This document shows positions 12,132-26,300 of a stretch of 64,000 bases of DNA, piece after piece. This DNA is from Leuctra nigra (lineage: Eukaryota > Arthropoda > Insecta > Plecoptera > Leuctridae), in the NCBI GenBank assembly GCA_934045905.1, contig OW203762.1, positions 45,161,411 to 45,225,410 of the forward strand, given 5' to 3'. A program made the position numbers and the translations under genes. The notes below the pieces were generated by a model. That model was not told the origin of the DNA. It did not search any database and was given only the letters and a program-made list of their open reading frames with translations. Numbering within the stretch: the first letter of the stretch is position 1; the number at the start of each line of letters is the position of its first letter.

Positions 12132-15100
12132 ACACTATCACGTTCAAAGTTTCCAGTTTCAGAATTCTAGTTTCTGCTAAAATTACCTTCTTTCAAACAA
12201 TCGGCGGTCAGTGACAAATGTACAAATGTACTATTGTTTTCAATCGGCTTCTTTCTTGAACTGATTCCCCACGAATACGCCCACCTCCAATGTTCATTTC
12301 TCTACGCACCTTCAAGGCTTGTTGGAGGTTGGCGTCGAAAACTACTGGGGAAAATCAACATCGTAGCTCGCGTCTGCATGCGAGAAAATAACTCGTTATG
12401 ATTGAATTCAGCCTGCTTTGATCTCACCCCAAGGTCATCATTCGGAATCAGTTGAAGCCAATCAGAGCCTCTCAGTGTTCAAGTTGTTGCCAGTTCAGAA
12501 TAAGGTGGACAAAACAGCCGAGATTAATCCGTGGTGATGGAGTTCCAGCATCTCTCTGCGTCTGGAGATGAAATGGACCGCAGTTCCAGCAAACAAGCAA
12601 CGTGAAGGCCACCGCGGGACATCGCCTCCTACACGACGCGGTCATCGCCGTCCCAAGAACTCTTGGCGCCTTTGCGGGGGGCGCGAGGAACGGAATTCAA
12701 TAACGCCACCCCCTAAGAGAGTTTGAAAGTCTGTCGTCATCTCCTCGTGACACTCCCGGCAAAGAGCTGCTGCCTCATTACACCCCCCCCCCCCCCCCCT
12801 CCCCATCCGCGCGGCGCCAGGGAGCAAAGGGTTGGGCGGGCGCCACGACGGCGTTTCATTCACGCCAGTTCGGTTGCCATGACAACCGCGGGCACAAACA
12901 TCCCCGTGCATGTGGCCCTGGATGCAGTGTTGCCACATCGCACCCTCATCCACCCACACGCATGCAGCGAGGAGAACTTGCAACAAGGCGAGGAATTCCC
13001 TGGTGCTGGGAAACTGGAGCATTCAAGACTCGACATGCACACGAAACCATGGGAACTTTTCTAGCTGAATGCACACATGGCCAAGACGAGATCCAGACAA
13101 CACATGGCGACGCAGTAAAACCAATGCAACACATTCTTGACAGACGCACATGAAACTCAACACATGCCCACAGGTACTTGTCACGATAGGCGAAACATTG
13201 CGAAACTTGAAGTGACATCTTGAGTGTCCTTGTCATGGCAATACTCTTTTGTCCCCACAACTCACACCCCTCTGCAATGATATTGAGATCACATTTCGAA
13301 TGCAATGAAAACTGCATCAAGATCAGTCTGTTTATCAATTAGTGCAGGCTTAGTAATGAATCGTGTACACAAGTATTTGCTCGATGACTCGCTAATTTAG
13401 CACACCTGACGTAGACGGTTAGATATGCAAAGAAAAATCGACACCTTTACTTCCTAATGAGGCCGTTTATTAGTATTGGTAGTTACCTACAGAAGTATGT
13501 ATTAAAATGACATTCAATAATATTGATTTATTTTTAGTTCAGAGTTTGAGGCCCACTTGCTTACGCACTCGTATCATTTCATTTGAAAATGTAAGAGCCA
13601 CAAAAACTTATATAAATCACATAAATTTTAGGCGTGTTTTCACATAGAAATCAATCGTTTGTCCATAGTTCCAGTATAAAGTCCAATTTCAACAAATGTA
13701 TTTGTTCAGTCAGTCTCTTTAGCTAGTTACAATTTTATCTAACACATTATTTGCATTCATCCCCTTTTAGCTAAGCTTGACTTTCACCTTTGAACTGTAA
13801 GATTTTCATTAGGTATTGTTTAGTGATATTTAGTTTATATTATGGTAAGTTTAAAGTTATTAATATCATTGTCATATCCACTTGTGGAAAATAAATAGGT
13901 ACCTACCTAATCTGTTGGGTCAGTTGGATTACCTTTTTAACAAAAATTAAAATTAATATTCCCAATTGTCACAATAATGATTGTTTTATAGTTTTACCAC
14001 GAAATAATAGCCGTTAGGCGGAGGAACAAATTAATTAAGTTTTGAGTAGCATAACCTACGGTCAATTCTTAAATTTCAGAAAACTACATTTCTTTGATCA
14101 GTGTTACAAGATATCGGTGATATCATAAGAATCTTGATCACTTGTAGTAGACATCGTAGGTAGGTATATAGGTACCTATTAACTAGTATATATCTATTTT
14201 AATCAAATTGAGTTCGTTTCGTCTTCTGCTTGGCATTGCCTATAGATAGCTCACTACTGTACAAATTCCATAAATTCGGTGCAATAGGACAAGCAATTCA
14301 CCAACTCCACAGTAACCAACCAGGAAGTAGAAAATTGACTTCACATGCATTGGCGTGACAACATTCCACGGTGCAATTCTTCCGCAAAACATCATTCGGA
14401 AGTAACAATCAAGCCCATCGGCCGCGTGCGAGCGCATTGTGTGCAAATGTTTGCCTTCACGAGTGTTTGTGTGACGATTGTGTTGTGTGTCACAACTCTG
14501 CCCGGCCAGGTGAAAGCTGCAGCAAGCCAAGAGAGAGAACCAGCAGCGAGGAAAGGACGTTCAACGACCGTTCGTCTTGGGGCCGTTATGCACACGAGAA
14601 CACTCATCTCATCACACACACACTCGGGATGCATGCAGAGACAATAGGACACGGGGTGAATTATGATGATTGTTTCTATTTCCGATGCCCCCTCCTCCCT
14701 GCTTGGCAGGTTGCATGGAAGAGACGGACGACAAAGTACGGCCGGCCACGATACAGACCACGGTTGACCTACTAATCTTACAGCTCGAAGCAAAATACCG
14801 AACAAGAAAATATAACTGCTTGGATTGGTTTCTTAGCGGTAAATATTCCATCACGCTAGCAGCAGTACCGAATCAGCAGCCAGCACCCTTGCCGTTAGTA
14901 CTCAATAGTCAATCACCAACACTTGTAAACAGCCGTGCGGACATTTAGCGACAGGAAAAGATGTTCGTTCCCTCAAAATGTTCCCAAGTGCGTTCACAAA
15001 TAACTGTAAAAATGCGAAGCAGTAATGTCAGTGACTTATTCTTGATTTATGTACGCGATAGAATAAGCTGAACTTACTATCACTAGACTTACGAAGGCCT

Positions 15101-17229
15101 GGGAAACATCAAGACTTATTCATAGCACATTCCACTGTGATCGGATATTCTAGGTACATTTCTGCACTGAAATACTCCAATGACAGCATATATTTAAATG
15201 TACTACAGGCATATTTATCAGATAATGCCAGTTTCCAACCAATAAACAAAAAGAAAATATCCCAGAGTAAAATAAATGCAATGGCAATGGCAATGATGAA
15301 TTAAATTTGCATTAATCAAGAGGTGGAAAATGATAGCGTTCGGAAGGTGTTGTTATAAAAACAACGTAGTATAATAATATGAATTGTTTTTAGATTATCT
15401 GTATACAGTAATTCATGCAGAAAGCCATAGAACGCGTTCTCCACACAACTTTTGTTACAAGAAACCTTTTAGTTTCCCACTGTGATGTGGCCTTGTGCAT
15501 TTTCAGCATTCACCAACCAAAACAAATGTGAAATCGAACAGCAATGCTTGGTGTTGACTTCAGCCTTTCAAAGGTTACTGTTCGAAAATCTACGCTGCGA
15601 TTACTACTGAAAATTACATTCCAATCTGGAGCAAACAACTTCTGAGCGCATTTCGGAGACATAACTTGAGGGTTGATTTTAATGTTCATTTACAGGGCAT
15701 GAAAGTAGTTCATCAAAGATGGTTTTATGGAAACATTCCAGTGTACCTAGTGAGAACGTTGTGTTTATAAATATAGTTCGTCTTTTTAGTCTTTTTAGAC
15801 TGTCAATTTCGATCCATAGAAAACACACCTAGACGACATTAATTAATAAACTGTGGAATTGGCCGCACTACTTCCGCTCTATCGATGCTTCCGTTGTGTA
15901 ATATGTTGGTTTCCCGCCATATTTACATAATCGCGACCCGTAAATCACACCACTAATTAATAAGCTACAGTCCGTCCTGAACGTACTCCAAACTGTGGTT
16001 GAAAAATATCACGCACCAGTATTCGAATGCGTGGGCTAGTGTACTAACAACAAACTTGAGTTTATTGATTAGTAAACATAGATCTGTTACCCTCGGCCGA
16101 AAGGTCAATGTACTAGTTCACTTGTAATTCCATTCGCATTTTATGCAAAAACAAACTACTTTCAACCCAAATAACCTGCGATTCATATGACGGTAGTCTC
16201 AAAAGAGAGATCCATTATGTTTGGTTGACTTACTTTTATTTTCTGACCCTATTTCAAAGCGAGGGGTTGCAACGACTAGGGTGAAATAACCAAGAACAGG
16301 TGGCGAAGAGGGGTGAGATCACAGGAATGCACTGGACCAAGTCAGATTCCGGTTTCGGAGGTCTAGCAGGGACCTGTGCTATTATTCGAGCAATACAAAA
16401 CTCTACCCATTCCGATTAAAGAGACCTTTAAAATCCATGTTACGGATAGGTGCAACCTGTCATTCGACGGACAAGTGGCAAAACATTCAGTCACAAACTT
16501 CATCTATGAAATGGGTCACTAATGCTGAAGAGAATCCAACGAAGTGTAAACTTATACCTACATTTCTAACGCCAATTTACTGACAGGTAAAAGATTGCAA
16601 AATACACGAAGCGCAATAGTAACAATAATAGTCAAGGCTAGTACTGCGTTGTAACTATTCTATTCTAGTTTTATTGAGTGGTTTTTAAACTTTCAAAAGC
16701 TGCGACTGGCGCCATGCAAAGTAGTTGTAGAATAATTTCTGTCGTCATAGTAACTCAACGAGCGACTGTCATCGCGCTCGACACCTAGGTAAGCTACACT
16801 CTACATATTAGGAAGTAGTTCATATATTCAATGGCAAATTTCTTTTGCAACCAACACTCATTTACCAACCTGTAAATCTTCATGTGCGTTGTCCTTGTGG
16901 CTACAGGCACGTATTACTCCCGCCCTCCAGCCCCAGTCACTTATTTTTCCAGGTTTTAACTTCGTAAAGCCACTCACTGACAAAAATCTTTTGCCAACTA
17001 TTTCTTCACGAAACTTATAAGCCATTTGAATCACTCAAAGCACATTTTCAATTTATTAACATCACAAATGTCAAACTTCACTACACGAACATAGCAACAC
17101 CAAATACACTGTACTTCATCCGCGCAATGATACTCGACTCTCATAACAGTTTGCAAAGCACCGCCAGAGTGCGCGAGGCGCGAGAACCGCACCACTCACT
17201 CCGTATTCATGCGCCGTCTAGTGAAGTAG

Positions 17230-17391
17230 TTTTGAGTCACGTGACGACAACATTGTGACGTCAGAGTCAAAGTAAATTCAATATGGCGCCGCGGTTGTGC
17301 ATCAGTTAAAGATCGCAGTGTGGTTGTTTAGTCCGTTTTTAATGCTCTTCATGTGTGTTTGCTTTACCGCTGTGATATAAGAATAAACGAT
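17230..17391 (+). promoter_or_regulatory. proximal promoter and 5'UTR of the ReepA-like gene
   Basis: An E-box CACGTG (17238-17243) and a full CRE palindrome TGACGTCA (17256-17263) lie about 130-150 bp upstream of the first ATG. They are followed by an ATATGGCGCC motif (YY1-like) near 17281 and no clear TATA box. This looks like a housekeeping-type promoter. The transcription start is not determined, but probably lies between the ATGGCG motif and the start codon. Confidence 0.5.
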
Positions 17392-20300
17392 ATGATTTCT
17401 TCAATTGTATCAAGACTTGTGATGTAAGTATTGAACATATTCCCTGTTATAAATTTAAATTCAAACCACCTAACGGACGAACAATGGGCGCTGTGGCACC
17501 TAGACGAGCTCAACATGTTTTTATAATTTCGGGTTAAAACACTATGTAACTAGACCATATCATATTATTTATGAGGTTGCTACAAAAGTACTGTATTAAA
17601 TTCACTATCTAACTGAATATTGTCGAACACCTGTAATTTTAGTATGTAAAGGTGGCCTACCATTGCGCCATGCAAACAAAGAGCCGCCCTGGCGTATGGA
17701 TTATCTGCATTTTGTTATGCCCTTGGCCCTGATTGCAATGTATTGGTCACATTGACTGATAGGAAGGAACACCTACAGTCGCCAAGACTTGTGGCTTGTC
17801 AATGAGAGAAGGGGGCGCTTGACCTGTATCTTTCTTTGACCAGACGCTTCGATCAATCGGTACATGCAGACGCCGGCAGACCAATCATAACCTCAAGTCT
17901 TGCGTAACCCGCCCTTCACTGCAGCGGGCGACGACCCAATCATGTTGACAGTTGATGAACTTACAAAGATTAAAAACATAGTAATTGTGATAGGGAATAG
18001 AAAAATTGTTTTATAACCAACTCCATGACGAACTCGCTCTACAATACGTAGGTAATTTATTTCTCCTGTGACTGCAGTGGCGGTTTGTGCATGAGGCAAG
18101 GGAGGCTGTGCCTCCCTAAATATTAAGAAGAAAGGGATTGCATCGTATTTCACAACTCTTAACTTCATATATAATTGTGTATATCATTTTAATTTTAAAT
18201 TATATAAATATTAGTATTTTACTTTGACTGATTGGTTTAATTCGCCACGCCAATCCCCGACAATGAGCGCGCGCGCTGCTGAATACACGTTAGCCGTATA
18301 CGCGGACTGCAAGGGAGGCTGAGCTGCTTACAGCCTCGTGTAGCCTCTGATTTCTACAGGCGAGGGGCAAGCGCGGGAGTGCGGGGTAAGCGCGACGCAT
18401 GCAGAGCTATGATGACGTCAGGGAGGCGGCGAACATGCCCGAGAGGCTCCGAGCGAACGACGAAGCTTTCTGCCCGCGCCGCTCTGCCCGCGCGTTTACT
18501 GTAGTATTTTATAATTACGTTTAATATATAAAACGTATTTATAAAATATTTTTCTGCCTCCCCACATTTCAAACCCACAAACCGCCACTGCCTGTGAGTG
18601 ACGCCTGGGTGTCACCTAGAGAGGCTATATATATACCGGGCCTCTCTAGTGTCACCTATCCCACTAAAATGAGGCTCATTGTTTTGCTATCACAATAATA
18701 GTACCTACCTAGGTATCATGAAAATGTTCCAGAAATTCAAATTTTACAATTCTCTTGAAATTAGAGAATTATGTATTATGATCAGTCATTTAGCATCTAG
18801 GCAAGCAAAATCTACACCCATAGCAGCAAATGAAAATAGTAATAAAACGCTTTTCTTGTAGGACGTGATAATATTTTCACGTTGAACTTTATTAGTGGGA
18901 ATTATCTACTTGACCATACTACATCACAGGTGATTTGCACCGTATGTTGGTAGAGATGGAGAAATTATTTTAATTTTATACTTTTTATAAACAAGAGTCA
19001 AGGCATAATGTCACTCATAAGTAGTAGTACCAACAGGTTGCACTACCTTCTATTACATACCTACTGTGTCATAAATTAACTTACAAACCTTATCTTTGTC
19101 TAATTAAAAAATAAATTAGGTAGATTGATTACCTATTAGATGTCATTTTTTGTAATTTTATTCCATTATTTGTTTGTTTTTACCCCCTTGGTTTTCTACA
19201 TCGGGCTAGGAGTAGTCTCCACATGTCTTGGGTTTTAGTTTAAAATATCGGTTGTTACTTGAAACTGGTGGAAAATGATTTCCATAAACGAAGGTTATCC
19301 AGAAAGACTTCTAGGCTTGCTGTCATTGTGCAATACGTACCTACTAGCAACCAGTTTATGGCGAACCTTGAATCAATACAGTACACCAGTAATATTATTC
19401 TTGTTGTCCTTATGAGCCAGGATATCAGCGACGCCTCGGGCTTTGGGTCATGCTGATGGTAATATTTGGTGGGGAAAGTAGACGAATAAGGGATCACAAC
19501 CAATGAGCAAAATAAGATTACTACACTCGAGAGCAATGTTTTCATGTAACCAAGTTCGAATTACTTATTAGGAATGATTTCCGAACATGGGAAAAGTTGC
19601 AATCTTTCACTGCATAACGAGTTTCCTTGCTTTTATTGCGTGATGTTATCAAATAGGTAGAGAGCTAATTTATTCTATCCTATAACATCTTCACTTTCGA
19701 CGACCATGTATTCGATTACCAGCTTCACCTATCATTTTTAGAAACCGAGTTTGAGTCATTGTGGAAGAAACGTAATGAAATTTGAGTAGCAAGCAATTAG
19801 TTCACCTAGGCCCGCGAAAGTTGGAAACAAAGCTCTGTATGTGGCTTATCTTGATGGTTTTCTTATGCGTAGTCATTAGGCCGAAATGAGCAGATAAAAC
19901 ACTAGGGTTTCTGGGCTATGATTCTAAATATATCCGAACCCCGAGCTTCGAGGGCCTAAAGCACACGTGATGGGCAAGGTGCCATGAGCTTCACTTGAGA
20001 CTGCTGCTCGACTGACATTTAACATGGAAATTATCACGCGGACTTTTAAATAGGAATACAAAGAAGAACGCATCGGTTTGTTGATAAGTGACGGGTGAAG
20101 ATACAGCGCGTACGGCTGCAACGTTGGGTCAATATCAGGTGGTTCGGGTGCCTGGTACGGAATTAGTGTGCGTGTGGTTACAGCGAGAGCAAAGACACCG
20201 CACAGTGTTGTGCGTCCTTAGCAATCACAACTGACGACGCATTAGTGCGCACTTTTGTTCGCTGTCACCCTGTCCATGAGAGGTGACACTATCTCGCGAC

Positions 20301-23300
20301 AGCTCAAATTTCGAAGATGCTTTATTAAATTGCGTCCAAACTAGTATTATCGTTTACTGGAGTGGAATTAAAACCAGTCTGATTCCCGCAAAACCGAGCC
20401 AGTTGTTTGGTGTACAGCTTTTTTTCATGTCTGGCCTCGAATTTAACCTTCAGGTGCTCCTGAGATTCCATTTATGGTCACATTTTGTGAATAACCTTAG
20501 AGGATGTTGACTGATTTCACAAGAGACGTTCGAATCTTGAGCAGACAAATCAGCGAAGAGATTTCGTGAGAACGGACAGCACAATAATTCGTCCAGTGAC
20601 TAGCTACCAAGCAAACTGTACAAGAAAAAACATTGGATATTGTGTATTCTCATCGCCGCTATGTCTCAGAAAGTGAAGGCAGACATTCGCATTACAATCA
20701 TATATGATGACGGGATCGTTTATGTTTACATTTAAAACGTCGTCGAAGGTCTAATTGACTATTGTTCTTATGAAATTGTTTACGGATGCATGGGACTTAC
20801 TGTTAACTTTACGGTTAGCTGATACCCTGATACCTTAGACCAAGACGTCGTTGGCTGATACCTAGTGTCAAACAAATGAATACCTCGTATAAAGTGCAAT
20901 GTAGCTCTTAAACTTATCTGGACCTACGTGGTCATCTGCATCAACTACACGTCAGCGTCCAATCATCATCATAGTCCTGAGTCGACGCAACAGTCCAATC
21001 AGAAAGCAGAGAGAAACAAACACGAGGGCCTACAACTCGTTTCAAATAATCTGCATTCTATTTGTAGAGTTTTGAATGATTCGTACCAGTTTCCATTCAA
21101 ACCTAACCAACCCGATCATGCTATAACTTGCCTCGCAAAGTCTAGGGACAGAAGACAAGGCAGAGCTTGTGTGTGTGTTGGTGTATCCAGTTCGCCGCAA
21201 GAGGTTCAGGTGTCTGCCAGTGTCTCTTCTCAGATCATCGGTTTACTTGCCGCCCCCGCCCTCGCCCGACCTCGAGTCTGAGATAATCATAATGATGCTA
21301 AGTGCGAGTGGACTCTGGCGGTGTTGCACTGATTGGCGCCCGCGAGTGTCGTGGACCAATGTCACTGCGATCTCGCTCTGTCTCGTCGTCGTAGGCCCGG
21401 AGATGATCGCTCAACGACTGCTCTATCCTCTTTTCAGACTCGTCTTCGGTACGCTCTATCCTGCTTACGCCTCCTACAAAGCGGTGCGCACGAAGAATGT
21501 CAAGGAATATGTGAGTACAATCAATTTAAATGTTATTAATTTTTAGTTTTTAGTTTTTACCACATTATTGAGCGAGCGTAGCGAGCGTCACCACGGTACT
21601 CTTATGGCACTTTCTCTGTGTGTTTTTTTTTTTTTTTTTTGCCTGCACTGCCCAGGTCAAACCTCACAACCAATCGATCTGAAATTTTGTACACATACTA
21701 ACGTAATCTATGCGATCCCTGGGATCTTTTCTGAACGGGATCCTGTGATTGGTTCAAATTTTATAAAAATTATCTTTCGATTGGTTGGTTCGATCAATTT
21801 GAAATTTAGCAAAGTCATTGCAACCAACAACGTACCCAATCAAAAAAAAAGTCAGCCAAATCCTCCAATTGGTTCAAATTTGAAACCATTTTTCCTGTGA
21901 TTTTTGGCATTTAAACTGGAACCGATTGACCGACCAACTAAAAACTTTGCATGGTCATTGGTACCAACATTTAAAGTATTTTTGCCAATTTTCACTCTAA
22001 TCTGTCGTTATTTTCAAAAGTTTTTGTCATTTTAGGGACATTTTGCGTGTTGGCTGTCAAATTCACGGCGACTTCGAAAGTACAGTTCAAGGCAAGGTAG
22101 TTAGAGCAGAAAGTTTTAAACGATATGAAACTAATAATGACCGTTCAACAGATTGATCTGATATTGTGTACACACACTACATATCATATCATATGGGTGG
22201 TCCCAGGTATCTTTTTTGAACGAGATCCTGTGATTTTTGAAAATTAACAAGGAACCGTTCAATCATAAAGGTTTAATCGATCAACTTAAAACTTAGCAAG
22301 GATTGGCACCAATATTTTTGGAGATTTTGGAGATTTTTATACAAGTATGTGACGAAACTAAAGAATTATTGGCTTTTAATGACATTCGATAGACATAATT
22401 TCGGTTCGAGGTGTTGCGTGTATCCGTGCTCGCTCATCAACGCGTTACACAGAGCGTTTTCCTAGTTATATGCTAGGCGGTTGCCACTGTTGGGGGGGTG
22501 GGGGGGGGGGACAAAATTGTTATCAGTACCAACGTAGGTACCTTACCTACTACTAAATAGTAAATAAGGTACCATAAAAAAGTGGCCAAGGAGAAAATAT
22601 TGATTGCAATCAAAAAGAGTTGTAATTGTTGGTGCTAATCACACACTTTCTGAAAGGTGATAATCAAATTACCTAATGATGATGCGAACAGGCAAGAATG
22701 ATATGAATTTTTTCTCGAGACATCCTGTGTTCGATTCCAGCAGTCGTCCTTCCTGACTGGGCTTGTATTGTATCGTATTCCTTCAGTCGATCAAGTCAAG
22801 GTAAATGTTGTTGGGGAGTTTACTTTCCCTCCTCATCTTCCATTCATATTTTGTTCACACAGAATTGTGCGACGCTAAACTTGACTAAAAATGTATTTCT
22901 GTGATGAAATGAAACTGAAACATTAATTAGCAGAGCACCGCGCAAGTCATCTCCGACAGTGCGTAATAATACAGCTAGATTGTGAAAGGGCAATTGAGCA
23001 GCTGCCTTGGAGCAGTGAATTGTAAGTAGCTTCGTGATTATGTTCTGTAATGAATGCCCTGTGTGTTCGTCAATTGAAACAGATTAGGACAAGAACTAAG
23101 GAGATAACGACGAAATAATTGAACCAATTGATTTGTCAGCAATAATGACGTCTATCCAACTAAACCACGCGACTTTGGTTCTTTGTGACTAATAGCCCCA
23201 CGTGGTGGTTCTTATCTAGAACCTCAATTAGACGATAAACACTGTAGCATGTATTGCGCGGCGCTTTTCACGGGCAGCGGTCAAGGAACTGACTTCGCGC

Positions 23301-26300
23301 TCCAGAACGGACATGAGAGCAACAGGTAATCAGCACACAAGTGATACCCGTTATAATGTGGGCGATAAGCGCACGCCATGCCGCTGGGTTATTGCGAATT
23401 CTAGAAACACCCACTTGTGGCTGGTGGAGTGATCGTTAGCATTGTTTCGTCACATGCGAGCTCGCACAGCCGTGTGTTGGCAACGTCGTCAGGGATACAA
23501 ATGACACACGGCGGACCAATTTCTCTAGATTTCCGGGATGAATATCCTGAGTCATTTGCCATTACTATTCAACGCTCACCAAAATTCCCATAATTTATCT
23601 GTGACTATGGGTTCACATTTTAGTGTTGATATTCCAGAAATTAAGAGTACAATAAAGGAATACTAATAGGTAGGTACACTCAAACCAATTAAAAACGGTA
23701 CTTTGCACAAAACGGATTGGCTGCTGGTCAGGTTCCTTGACAATCAATCCTTCTTATCAATGAAATCAGAGGTCACCTAAATTCATGGGATGGTGCCATC
23801 AAACATTTATCAGACCATAGATCAGACAATCCTTTTCGTTCTAGGTACTACCTACCATTTATTATTTGTTCGAGTGTATTGTCGTTTCTGTTGTCCTACT
23901 GAGAGAAAAAAGTAATGCATGTACCTAATCCCAAAATTTAAATACCTAACGTAATTTCTCTTGTGACAGGAAAACAATTCTAATCTACCTAGTGATGATA
24001 GTAATGCTAATCAAAAGTGATTCTAAGAGAGAACTCTGTCTCCTGTTATTACAAGTGAAATGATTTATTTCCCTTTTCAAATAGTACTTATCATCAAGTT
24101 ATACTACTTTCAAATTATTCAAATATATAGAAAAATAATTTTTAAATGTAAAGCAACAGTTCTGTTACGTTGGGTAGTACCTGGCTATTCCCATGTAGAA
24201 CCTGTTTCTCAATGTCTGCTGATCTCGGTGTGGACATTGTGCAAGAACTAGCTCCTCCAACATTGTTGTTTTGTCGTCGTCTTCGGCAAAACGAAGGTTT
24301 CGAATCTGTCCAGGCCTGAGACAACGCGTCATTCATATTTCCACCGTGTAGGTGACTGCAATGTATCATGTGTCCACGCGAGCATAGCGAAACCACTTCC
24401 ATGTAGGGCGCTGTCGCTTCCTGCCGACTCCCATGGAGGCCGTCGCGTCGCCTAATGGTCACATCTCCGTCACCGTGACATTCCCGTCGTGGCGTCGCGC
24501 GATCGCAATCTCCGACGCCGACGCGAGAACAGATTCCTGACCGCGAACAGGAATTACGCGGCAGCTTGTCTGCAATAACGATTAGCTAACGGCGCCGTTG
24601 AGAGCCAGTATGGTCGAATAGAAACTATTCTTATCGTGTTTTGATTCCTAGACCGTTTACTTTTGTTCCCGTGGCTTTGGCATTCCGTGGTAATGCCAGA
24701 AGCATGTCGTCGACGTTTCCTTTCTCTGCCAGACTGGCTGTGTGCCAAGACCCTGCAGGAGCATGCTGTCACGCTTGACCGCCTCTCGGTAATAATATTC
24801 GGGTGGGATGGGATGTACGAGTGCGAGTCTCCCGGGAGTCGGGACCCAACCCAGGGCCCCTGGCACCGCTGTATACCTGCTGGCAGCTGGAGGCTCCTGC
24901 ACCTATCTTACTGCAAGAGGGGGTTGGCGGGAGGGCCTGTGTTTCTGGATAAAGACTTGTACTTTCTTCGGTCGAACATGGAGACAAGAGGGTTGGAAGA
25001 TAAGGATTGTGTGGATAGGAGGAGGTGGCATCTTGAATGTGGGAAACGGCCGTAGTTGCTGTAGAAAACCCAGTAGTGGTGGAGTAGTGAGTAGGCTGAG
25101 TAGGGGAGGACATAATGGATATAGGATATAGGATATAATGGAGGATATAAAGGGTTTATTTATGTAAATAAATTATATAAAATTTGCTTTAGTTGTTTGT
25201 TATGGCTTAAAAGGTAAGCTTGTAACTAAATCTAAATTTCATTTGTTTTTCCTTTAGAGCATCTAAAAAGTTTTTTGCCAGAAGTGGCTCCATCACGTAT
25301 CGCTTATTTGTTCGAATGGGGCTTTGTGGGCCAGCATAATTTTGTTTTGTGTGTAGTATTCACAGCCTTCTCGACAGTCACTTCGTTCTCTGGGTAGCTG
25401 CCTGTCGACCGCCGATGCAAACTATGACGTCATCGGGTTCTTGCACGCTCGGGAGCGCTACTCCCGGCGGGGTGGCAATAAAATGTACTATTGGTTAGTT
25501 CATTTTATTGCCACCCAGCCTGGAGTAGCGCTCCCGAGCGTGCAAGAACCCGATGACGTCATAGTTTGCATCGGCGGTCGGCAGGCAGCTACCCAGAGAA
25601 CGAAGTGACTGTCGAGAAGGCTGTGGTAGTATTAATGTATTATATTTTCAAATATTCGGTTTGACAGTTATATTTCGAACTATTTTGGGGCTCAAGACTG
25701 TTTAATTCGTCCTGAGAATTTTTGGGTTTCTAGTCGCCCTACTTCCAGGGTTTTCACCTGGGGTTTTTACCAATGTATGTACTATGTAGTGTGAAAGCAA
25801 TAAGTCAAGATAAAATAGTAGTCAAAAGTTCAGTATTCTTCAGTCCTCTCCAAACTCATACTCATAATAGGTTCAATCATAATCGACTTCACTTCATCAT
25901 GACATTCATTTGTCTACATGCATTCCTTATTCTTCAGTCCTCTTAAGGTAGCACAACTGATATCTCATATCTTCCAAATAAGCCTATTTTTGGCAGATGT
26001 ATCAATAATCACTATTTACACGATACTGTGAAATATGAACAACTTCTCGTGTCTAGATTTTGAGATATTGTAGTTATAAATTCCTATTTTTAACATGTAG
26101 TCTTATGGGGGCCATTAAAACCATGACGATTTCCATGCTATTTTTGAGTTTTGAATTTTACTGAGGTTCAACGTTTTTTCAAAAAACTGATTTCTATATA
26201 GATAGTTGGACATTCTATTAGGAAAAAAATTGAAAACAATACCAACGTGTGCTATTTTAAAAGTTATCAACCAAAAACTAAATGATTTCCCTATACCTCC

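Larger units (their letters stand above)
10833..17229. other. intergenic region without a recognisable gene
   Basis: About 6.4 kb with no reading frame I can assign. It holds two inverted-repeat elements (11148-11285 and 11980-12131), a GC-richer block at about 12,530-13,150 containing an 18-C run near 12,782, and AT-rich sequence elsewhere. ORFs of 100-137 codons around 12.6-13.3 kb and 14.3-14.9 kb overlap on opposite strands, have no recognisable motif and are flanked by no convincing splice sites. Confidence 0.5.

Noticed and set aside
12642..13338. Overlapping ORFs of 60-130 codons in a GC-rich block
   Set aside because: Open on both strands at once, interrupted by a poly-C run, no recognisable domain and no convincing splice sites.
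14240..14948. Overlapping ORFs of 92-137 codons
   Set aside because: Same reasons: mutual overlap on both strands and no family similarity.
24142..25131. Several ORFs of about 70-130 codons
   Set aside because: Only the last 25 codons near 25,053 resemble anything, a retrotransposon C-terminus; the rest is low-complexity intronic sequence.
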